Assembly (NCBI GenBank): GCA_920105805.1
Contig: CAKKTI010000190.1
Span: 7,396 to 29,582 of the forward strand
Length of the DNA: 22,187 nucleotides
Reading direction: 5' to 3'
Origin: Condylostoma magnum
Lineage: Eukaryota > Ciliophora > Heterotrichea > Heterotrichida > Condylostomatidae
Position numbers and translations under genes: made by a program. This document shows, in pieces, positions 10,250-19,600 of the stretch. Positions within the stretch are counted from its first letter, which is position 1. Every line of letters starts with the position of its first letter. Below the pieces are notes generated by a model, which saw nothing but the letters and a program-made list of their open reading frames with translations, was not told the DNA's origin and searched no databases.

Positions 10250-10798
10250 ATGATTGTGTTATATTTGTGCATTTCACTCGCTCTCTCGAAATTTGTACTT
10301 GGACCCTGTCCTTAGGTACCAGTGCAAAAGGAGTTCAATGTATAAAAGTATATGGGGAAATGATATGAAATTATCCGCAATCTGGAATCTCCGTTTGAAT
10401 TCGGAACATGTACAGAAGCTAATTACAGTTTGAGTAGTCAAGGAGAATTAGAGATTTACAACTCAGAGATAAGAGGCAATGAAAGAGTAGGAGCTAATGG
10501 TAAAGGATATTGTGAGAAGGATGAGGGGTAATGTTGGATATATTTTAGCCCTTATATGCCCTATGCTAGCTATAGAATAATAGAAACAGATTACAGTAAT
10601 TACTCTGTTGTTTTCAGCTGCTAGAATTTCTATGCGTTTCATATTGAATATGCATGGTTGCTTAGTAGGAAGCCTGATTATGCGGCTTAATTAGATAATA
10701 GTGTTATTACAAAATTGACTAATTTGAAAAAAGAAGACTTGTTGCTGTAGACTCAAACTGATTGTGAGACTGCAAAAGAGTCTAAATTAGAGTTATGA
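10250..10798 (+). CDS. Secreted lipocalin, copy 3
   Basis: A third lipocalin of about 182 residues, on the opposite strand and about 4 kb from copies 1 and 2. A signal peptide (MIVLYLCISLALSKFVLG) precedes PCPQVPVQKEFNVQKYMGKWYEIIR. The W of GKWYE (residue 38) is UGA at 10361-10363, a position conserved across the family and therefore strong evidence for UGA = Trp. Other shared blocks are GKGYCEKDEGQCWIYF, SYRIIETDYSNYSVVFSC, HIEYAWLLSR and a late Cys (TDC). A longer tail, ETAKESKLEL, follows. The stop is probably UGA 10796-10798, directly followed by UAG and, after one codon, UAG UAA. It ends tail to tail with the coiled-coil gene, 93 bases away. It starts 58 bases after the EF-hand stop. 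Confidence 0.87.
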
Positions 10799-10891
10799 TA
10801 GAATTAGTAAACATTAGTACTTTAATAGTTGACTAAACAATATCATCATAACAGTTTTCCATATATTTTTAATTTAATCAAACCTTAATAA

Positions 10892-13800
10892 TTACTTGTT
10901 TGAAAATCTATGACTGGATTTAACAGGGGTGTAGTATTTTGTACTTACTCTTCTAGCTTTCTTCTCTGGCTTCTTTTCAGGCTACACAGGAAGTAGAAGA
11001 TTTAGAGTTAGCATATTATAAGGGCCTTAACCGTAATTAGCTATTCCATACTTAATGAAAAGTTATACAACATTTTCCATTGAAATTCCATCAAACCCTT
11101 ACTATAGCTCTTTATACAGAATCATTTTATGCTCGTGGGAAATTTGCTCAAAGGAATCTAAAATCTCAGAGAATTTGTAGTAATTTTGAATCAATGGACC
11201 AAATTATTCATTAATCTAATTGATTAAAGAGACCTGGTCAGCTTATTAAATGTCTTCATATACAAATAATAAAGCATTCATATACTAGCATTTATCTATC
11301 ATATATTCAGTATTGGTTTACAATTTACTAAAAGTATCCATTTATACACTTTTTTTGAACCTTTATAGAGAAATTCTTCCTTTTACTTGGAATTACTCAA
11401 AAACCATTTGAATATCGTAATCTTCAATCCATAAATCTAATTAATACTTTAAGCCGTATCCAAACTCCTAATGAGTAATTCCTTGTTTATCATAATCAAT
11501 TAAATCGTAAATCTACTCTGGCCTAAAGCCTAATTTTGCCATTTTTGAGGCTATTATGAAAATTATGTAATTATTAAGTGAGATTTACGGAGGCTGCAAT
11601 TAGGCTATAAATATTTTCCCAAATTCTGGATAATTTTTAAACAAATCATACGCGTGGTCAATACAATCAGCCAAAAAGCTTTTCCCACCATTACTTATAG
11701 CAAAATTCTAGGCCTTACTAATAACACTGCCTCGTCTTTAGCTTCTATTAACCATAACCTACAGCTTATCAGCCTTTTCGATTTATTTATTACAATTAAT
11801 CCATTCTTTTACTATAAACGGTTAAATTATAAAAGGCATTGGCTATTCGTCAAGAACTCCCAAAAGTTTTGATACAATTCTAGCATATTCGTTCTTTTCA
11901 TCTATTTAGTATCGTAGGTTTTTCATTATTTGATTCATTTAGTATTACTGTAGCTGGGAAATCCCAAATTTATGATGCAGAAATTCAACGAAAAAGTCGA
12001 TCATTGCTTTAGGAGGTTTACCCTCTATAAAGTCCTTCTTATCAGCCTCGTGCTTCTTTTCTATCATTTCTTCAAATAATTTAAAAAGCTAATGGACTGG
12101 CATTGGCTTAAAGTTTTCTTAGGTGTTTTAAATTGCAATTTACACTGATTTTCTCCTTAAACTTGATGCCCTTCTTCTATTTTCTGGTAAAGATTAAATA
12201 CTTATGTTTGATGAGGTTTATGGAGAGCTTGTTCTTCTGGAATGGTGGGATTATTGTTTGTTGTTTCATATATCTAAGCTTTTCCTGAGTCCTTGTAGTC
12301 TTACTCGATTGAATACTTTGCATATGGAAGTAATAAAATGTTCGCGTTTAAGTGTTTTTATAGTCTTTTTAAATTTCAGGAAAAATTTGCCCCTGGCTTT
12401 TATTGCGATTTGTTGTAAAATCTTTAGAGATTTTATATAGGATTAAGGGATTTGTTGTTTATTGATTATGGTTTCTTCAATTAAATTTAACAGATAGTTT
12501 AATTTAATGTATTCAGACTCATTTCTAAGCTCATTTACTAAATTTCCTAGGTTGCTTTAGTTAGATTTTAAAAGAATTTGATTCAATCTTTCATTAATAG
12601 TTTTGATTTAGACTTGTAAATTAACACTATTTATTATTTGCCTTAATTGATTAATGTATTCTTATTCTTACTGTTGATTTTAAGAATTGTTTATTTTATT
12701 GATTTAGTTTCGTATAACATGGCCAAGTTGTTATTAGGATCCTTCACTGATCTTCAATGCAAATAAAATGATTAAATCTGCTAATTAGTTTTTAGTATAT
12801 TTGTATTAATTTTTAGCATTATGCAATTCCGTGTATATTTAATCAGTTATTTCTTATATAGAAGTAATCCTTTGAGTTGTGTTCTATATTATGTTCTTTT
12901 CAACTAGACTATCTCAAATCTACATATAATTATTTTATTTAGAACCTACATGTGATAGTAAAGTCCTTTTTAGCCCTTCTGCTTTTATTCCAATTTGTAT
13001 TAACTATTATGAATTTTCTGCATGAAATCTATCTCTTGTAATTGATTTAAGCTCTACTAAGTTGATATCTGATGCTTTAGCAAATTATTATAAAGTAATT
13101 TCACTTTCAACTATTAATTAATTAATTGATTAAAACTACTCCCTAACTTACTTTTTAATAGTTTAAAAGTATGTTTGTTTATACTATGCATAACTTATTG
13201 CATTTTAAAGATTGTCTTATTGGTAACCAAGTTGTGATAGAATGCACAACACGTACTCATCTTTGTTCAATTTATCAATATCATATTTTCCTATTATGAG
13301 ATTTTTCTAATTTTCTATTTAAATTAACTTTTCTATAATTCTATTGGAGTCAAAGAACTTTTTATCAAGTACTCTTATAGATTACTTTTTTAACTGATTT
13401 GCTTATTATCTTAACTTTTCATCAACTTTTTAACCCCGTGTTAAATTGCTTAAATTTCTCAGTGATAAATCGAGAAGAATTTCCACCTAATTCTGAGCTG
13501 GTGTCATGAAAGAAATCAGTTATCTTATAAAATCACTGTACTAAGCTAAACTTATGCATAATTAAAGAGGACGATTACTGCTGTAGTAAGCTTATTTTCC
13601 ATACTCTTAAATTTTTTCCCACTATTCAACCATACTCTTAGGCAAATTCCTTAAATGCTTGTAAATAGTGATTCCCATTTCTTGCAATTTGTTTAGAGTT
13701 ATGCTAAGGTATTAACAAACTGAAAATTAATTGTCTGATTCCTATAAATTGCTTTTGGATTATTTCAACAACTAAATCTCAGCTCTCATCTCTTATACTT

Positions 13801-14317
13801 GGCTCTAGGAATTAAGAACATTGATTGTTTTGAGAGTTAGCTGCTATAATGATTCTCCTATTTCTATAGATTACTGCTTTTTAATCAAATCTTGCAGTAT
13901 TAGTTTAACGTCTTAGTATAAGCTGTGGAATTATGTTTGAGATCTTCTTTAAGCTATTGATAATTGAATTTCATAGGGATTTAGCTCACTGTGGATGCAA
14001 TTTCAGGAGATTTTACTATTTACAAAAACTCGGCTTCAGTAACAAAGTCTGTAAATTAGGCTGCTTTGATTTTTGAATACTGTTTTATCCATTATTTTAT
14101 TAGTTGAAGGGAATTATCAGGTTGAGGGAATTTATGTATTGATATTATTTAGTTTGGATAGGATATCTTTGATTATATTGCTTAATTAATAGAATTAATA
14201 ACTTAGCTTTAGTTGATTATGTATTAAAGGAATTTTGTTTCTTTTAGCTTATAAGTAAATTTATCAGTGATACTAAATATTTAATTGTAACATTAAAGAT
14301 ATATAATTAGCTTTCAT
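10892..14317 (-). CDS. Long coiled-coil protein with EF-hand-like C-terminal region
   Basis: A large Gln-rich protein, about 1129 residues if two tiny introns are removed (coding 14317-14292, 14272-13875, 13857-10892). The N-terminal half is helical and coiled-coil-like. A basic, Ser/Arg-rich patch (RRTSSPQT..RRRASSLRRKS) follows a segment that recalls IQ/Sfi1-type repeats (FNRVRLQGLRKSLDIWN). The C-terminal part has EF-hand-like units: LIDYDKQGITHQEFGYGL, QVKGRISLQRF, and YKELQQGFDGISMENVVQLF. UGA encodes W in IWDSL and IWNNK. I recall similar ciliate proteins with EF-hands and a conserved block like LFEEMIEKKHEADKKDF, but cannot name it. The stop is UAA 10894-10892 after HRFSNK; no UGA follows for over 100 bases. 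It is divergent from the WD40 gene by 14 bases. Cytoskeletal or ciliary function is inferred. Confidence 0.7.
13858..13874 (-). other. Candidate 17-base intron in the coiled-coil gene
   Basis: On the minus strand this reads gtaatctatagaaatag. Removing it restores the frame from TAYTKTLNQYCKIWLKS to RESLQQLTLKTINVL and the rest of the protein. Together with the 19-base candidate, the total coding length becomes divisible by three. The exact junction is uncertain, because other GT..AG pairs of suitable length exist nearby, for example a 35-base one further upstream. Confidence 0.35.
14273..14291 (-). other. Candidate 19-base intron in the coiled-coil gene
   Basis: On the minus strand this reads gttacaattaaatatttag, with GT..AG ends. 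Removing it joins the only good start, ATG at 14317 (MKANYISL), to the much more protein-like frame that encodes DKFTYKLKETKFLQYII and PQPDNSLQLIKQWIKQYSKI. Without removal, that frame has no upstream ATG. The length is somewhat longer than the 15-16 bases common in heterotrichs. Confidence 0.4.
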
Positions 14318-14331
14318 AATATATTTAAAGT
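14318..14331. promoter_or_regulatory. 14-base divergent spacer between coiled-coil and WD40 gene starts
   Basis: The AT-rich string aatatatttaaagt is the whole gap between the opposed ATG codons and contains a TATA-like aatatattta. It must serve, or lie within, both promoters. The role is inferred from position. Confidence 0.3.
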
Positions 14332-16257
14332 ATGGAATAGATAATAGAGCAGATAGTGTAATAATTAATAACCGGGATGGACTTTAAAACGATTTAACAA
14401 CTGCACATAGAGAAGTTTTAAAATTCTGTAGGTTATCTTAAAGCTATGCTTAAAGGTAGAAATTTGAATACATAGGAATTAGATGACTTTCTTATAAATA
14501 TTAAAGACTTGAAAAGAGTTATTTAGTTGAAAAGGCTAGCTAAAATTTGCTAAATCTTAACTGTATAAGATTGAGATTAAGTGTAAAACTTTATGATCAA
14601 TTTTATCGAAAACAGTAAGATAAAAATTGAATTTCTTAAATATTTCGATATTTTAATAAAAAGCAATGACGCTGCAAATAAGGTTTCTTTAAATTCCTTA
14701 TAATAATTGTAACCTTTAAAAACCTATGGACACATTTCGTGAAATATCTTAAAATAAACTTGTAATACTGGCGATCTTCAAGTGTAAAAGAATTAGTTTA
14801 TTTAATGAATTACAAAAGCTAAAGCATAAAATAGTAAAAGGAGCGTTCAGAAGGCTATAGAATATATAGAGATCTTATACTAAGAGCTACATAACACCTA
14901 AGTATAGATTTAATAATATTAGAAGTAATAAAATAAGTAAAAAGCTAAAATCAATGCGAAAGACTAACAAATTCGCCTATTAAATTATAAATTGAATAGA
15001 ATAAAGCCAAAAAAGGAAATAAAACAACAAGCATAAATTACAAGATTAAACAGTGATTAGTCATTAAATGAATAAGAAGATAGAGTGTAAGTAATGAAAT
15101 AAAGAATACAATCTGCATCCAATTTAAAGCTTAGGTTTAAAACAATTAATTAGCATGATAGTAACATAGAGGAAATATGCTTGTCTAAATCTGAGTAATT
15201 CATCATAATATGGGGAAATAGCAAAAAAATTTATAAACTAGATCTTAACAATAATACGAACAAAATCTAAATAGGACAGCATTAAGATAGAATTATATCA
15301 GCAATAATTTCAAGATAAAACAAATTCGTTATTTCTTGGAGTAATGATAAAACTGTGAAATTCTGAAACTTATAAAATCTGCAGCAAAGTCTGACAATTT
15401 GCTAATTATAAAATAGTAAAATAAACGTAAGTTTACCCAAAAGTGAGACTTTTATTGTAATATGAAGTGGTGATTTTGTATTAAGGATTTTTGGGATGAA
15501 AACATTTTAGGAATAGGGTATATGAGACCATCAGAATTTAATAAAGTCGGTTAAAATTCCAGACAGCGAGAATTTTATTGTTTCATGCTGCAGTGACGGA
15601 TAAATTAGATTATGGAATCTTTTAAACTCATAATTTAGTAGAATAGTCGGATGGCATGAATAAAATATACTAGATATACATATAGCAAACAATGAAAAGT
15701 TTATTATATCTTTTGGAAGAGAAAATGACATAAGATATTGGAATATAAAATAACAGAATAAAAATATGATTCTAGGACGACATAATGACTATATATAGTA
15801 AGTGTAAATAGCTAATAATTCAAGTTTTGTTGTTTCATGAAGTTATGATTAAACAATTAAATACTGGGACTTACAGAACTCTAATAATAATAAGACAGTT
15901 GGAACTTATAACAGTTAGATTAGATCTGTTAGTATTTTTAAGAATAATAGGTATCTTTTATCCTGGAGTAGGGAGAGGGATTTAAAACTCTGAAATCTAA
16001 GTAGGCAGGATTGTAAACATACAATAATAGGAACTATTGACGGATATTTCAAATAAGTTTGCTTATCAAAGAATAATAAATATATCATTTCACTGAGCAA
16101 TGACTTTAAAATCAGATTTTGAGATTTAAAAAATCCATAGAATAATTATATCATTGAAAGCTCCGAAAAGTAAGTAAGAAAAGTTTATTTAGCAAAAAAC
16201 TCAAGGTTCTTTATATCATTTGATGATGATAATATTATTAAAATGTGGTATATTTAG
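14332..16257 (+). CDS. WD40-repeat protein with coiled-coil N-terminus
   Basis: A 641-residue scaffold protein. Residues 1 to about 285 are helical and Gln/Lys-rich, with a likely coiled coil near 190-280. From about 290 to the end there are roughly eight WD40 repeats forming a propeller: FVISWSNDKTVKFWNL, FIVSCCSDGQIRLWNL, FIISFGRENDIRYWNI, FVVSWSYDQTIKYWDL, YLLSWSRERDLKLWNL, YIISLSNDFKIRFWDL, and a final NIIKMWYI. Tryptophan is UGA nine times and UGG eight times, and UGA fills the structural W of several repeats (KFWNL, KLWNL, RFWDL), so the code is clear here. UAA/UAG supply most Gln codons. The stop is taken as UAG 16255-16257, ending at the repeat boundary, with UAA two codons later. The only following UGA would add about 23 mostly hydrophobic residues. 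Such propellers bind partner proteins; the partner is unknown. Confidence 0.87.
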
Positions 16258-16342
16258 GCATTTTAATACATTTTTAACTTAATTGAATGCTTTAATTGTT
16301 ATATAATTTTTTTGTATTTTCTTTGATAATATGTATAGTGGA

Positions 16343-16607
16343 TTAATTATAAATTTTACAAAAAGTAAAAGTTAACATGAGACATAATTCAAAGTCAATT
16401 TTCCAAAATATGCTGTAAAAGTTACTACCATAGGCTTATTTAAATATTCTAACTTGCACTAATTGTATCTCCACTGCAACCTTATTTAAAAGCCTTTGGA
16501 GACTTAATCCATTAAAATATTTCTAATACAAAGCTTCCTTAAATTCTGATAAGCTTTCCACTGTATATACAATCTACCAAAAATTAATTTGACACAACAA
16601 AGTTCAT
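16343..16607 (-). CDS. Possible small protein between WD40 and giant gene (doubtful)
   Basis: The 357 bases between the WD40 stop and the giant gene's start contain one minus-strand frame that looks protein-like: TVESLSEFKEALYQKYF, GLSLQRLLNKVAVEIQLV, FKQAYGSNFYSIFWKIDF. To give it a start, ATG at 16607 must be joined through a candidate 25-base GT..AG intron (16598-16574), giving about 79 residues ending before UAA 16345-16343. It would then be convergent with the WD40 gene and divergent from the giant gene by only 7 bases, matching the packing seen elsewhere. With so few true stops in this code, open frames of this size occur by chance, and I recognise no family. The remainder of the gap (16258-16342) is plain AT-rich sequence. 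Confidence 0.25.
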
Positions 16608-16614
16608 AATAAAT

Positions 16615-19600
16615 ATGGGACAGACACTTTCATCCATAAAGCAGTCAATACTCGAGCTATCATCCTCGGAGCAAGCAGATGATACTTTCCAGCAATCAGA
16701 AAGCTCAGATATTTAACTCCTATTAAGCAACTGTCTTCTAGACCCTACACTTCTCCAGCGCTTTAAAGACATTGAAAAGATAGAAATAGAAACTCACCCC
16801 AACTTAGCCAAAGAAAGCTGTGACATAGCAACTCACGAGCTAGCATTGGCCTTCTCCCTCTACCAGCCTCAACGATTCAATGAGAAATTTGAAGATTTAG
16901 TGAACAAGCTGCAGTCATAAATCAGAAGCATGTCTGGTGGGTATGAAATTTCAACTAGAATAAGGTCTGGGTTGCAGACAATGACTAAATATTACCAGTC
17001 TCTCTTAAATGTTTACATAGGAAAAAATCGGCAAAGCTTTCCACCAGAGCAGCTTTTCACCCAGGAGGATAGAGCAGTCATCTAAAATGTTGAAAACCTA
17101 ATACAGTAAGCTGAGGAGCGTATTGAAGGCTAGCAATAAGGGGATAAAGTAATAACTGACAATCTAGATCCTTATTTGTCGTAAGAGATTAAAAATATCA
17201 ACTAAGATGCTGCTAATTTTATTGCAGATATTGTAGCTGATTTTGTTTTGAGAACTTGTATTAATCAAAGCTTAAATGTTGAGTTAGAAAGAGCGTTAGG
17301 AAGGATGCTTTTGATGGTCCTGTCTAAAACTAAATCTACTAGTTGCACCTTTGTCTCTGGACTTACTCTCTCATTTTTCTAATACTTGGATCAAGGAAAA
17401 TACACCATAGCCGTTAGAAATGCTATTATTGGAGCCTTTGATAAAGTTGAACGGTAAAAGTTTTAATTCATAGCGAAAAATGTACATGAAATACAGTCGC
17501 AAAGTAACTCAGTAGATAAAGTTCTATTGATATGCAAGGCTTTTGGAGCTGGAGTCACAAATGAGATGGAAACTCCTTACATAGCCTAGTACAACTAACA
17601 GATTGTAATACATAGAGGACTAATCAACGCCATCTTATAAACAATTCAACTTTTACTAAAGAATTAACAAGGGTCAGAGTAAGTAAGAAAGCGAAGTTTT
17701 AAAGTCTTATTAGCCTGGCTAAATTTTATAGGTTAGAACTCAATAGTTGATGCTAATTTAGATATTGAATTGCTGCAAAACTCTATACAACAAGCTGCGG
17801 AGTAATGTGGTGAGCAAGAATTAGGGAAAAAAATATTGTATAATTTCAAAAAGATAATGGTAAATCGCAAAATTTCTATTGTGGAACTTTAATAAGACCT
17901 GGAGAAAAATAATTGGAAACCTTTAAGCTCAGTTACATTCTACGATGTTATAAAAACCTAGGCGGCTAATCCATAGGTAATTAAAGATCTAAATTAGAAT
18001 ATTCTAAGTAAAATAATCAGTTAAATGGAAACTTTATAAGTACAGCAGACAAACTTTATAAAGAATTTCTAAAGAGGACTTATGTGCTTCTGCTGCTCAT
18101 TATCAGGGGAAAAGCAATCGATTCTGATGGAATATACAATAGTTTTCTTGTAAATGATAGAAAAGTATATGGGGAATTTAGTAAACTAGGTAATTAACGA
18201 AGACTTGCATGTAATTATACAAGAATACTTGCTGTATCTTTAAGGATTATAGCTAGATATAGAGCATATCTGCCTGATAACAGATTATTTGCTTAGATTT
18301 ACATCAGAAATCAATAACTATTTGAAATCAGACGGAATAACAACAGAAAACGCCTTTTTCTTGCAAGACCTTTAAACGTAAATAATGTTGACCTTAGGCC
18401 ACAGTATAAAACTTCTTATAAGAGGTAATTTTACCTAAAATAAACTAGAAGAGCAAACTGAAGGCTTCCTTACAAATCCTCTGATAAAGCATGGTATATC
18501 AGACTAATATTTCGACTAGTAACAGTAAGAATTACCACTAGGGCTTTTAAGCATTTGCCAGACAACATCTCTAGTTAGATACCAAAGCACAATACATACA
18601 AATGCTCCCCATGAGGCTATCAATGATGCACCAGCTACTATTCCTGAGTATTTAAATAGACTATACGACTAGAACTAATAAGAAATTCATTACAAACAGT
18701 TTTTCGAAAAGATTATTAGTCAAGACTTAAACGATAAGTGGTAGGAGTTAATTAAGTTTTCTCAAATTCCCTCTATTAATCTAGCCGTGGGAGGGGATTC
18801 CTTATTATAAGCTGAAAAGGCAATATTTGCTGTATATTGCGTGCTTTTTAATGTTACCAATACAGTAAATGACTTAATTGATAATAATACACCCGCAAGC
18901 TAAGGATTGAAGTTATTAGTGAAAGAAGCTGTAGAGATAAGACGATGGGCTTCAAATAAAAGGTAGAATCTATAGGATGAGGATATTTCTTATGAAGAGT
19001 TGAATTTGTATATCGTCTAAGTATGCAAAGCCATTATATATTCAAATTTCTCCAAAGGAATAAGTGAGGCAGGATTAGATGAAGACACTTATGAAATTTA
19101 GAAGAGTATAATGTAAGTTTCAAGCCCCCAAAAGAAAAAATCGTAGAAATGGGAGGCAGTATAAAATGCAATGCAAACAGTAAAAAAGCTAAAACAACTA
19201 AAAAGTATTTCTGACTCAAGTTAACTGCACTCTAACCTAAAACAAAGCTTTGATAAGGTAAAACGTGTATTGTTCTAACTTCTAGACGAGCCAATTTCCT
19301 TCCAATTCATAGAGACTTTAAAATGGCGAAGAATCCGGGCTTTAGCAAGAGCAGCTGCATATATGATCTTTACTCTATCCCTTGAAAACCCCCATCCTAT
19401 CCTTATAAGATCCCTATCAGAGGGTCTTTGGTCCCCCTAGGGTAAAATGTACTACTATAGTAAAATAGAAGGAGTAGACTCTTACCTGCAGTCCGTAGTG
19501 CAACGTTCTTTCTATAGAATGTACAATGTACTGCAATCTGAACTCGACTAAAACAGTAATAAAATCCGTGACTTAGAATTCTACGATTACCACTCCATTG

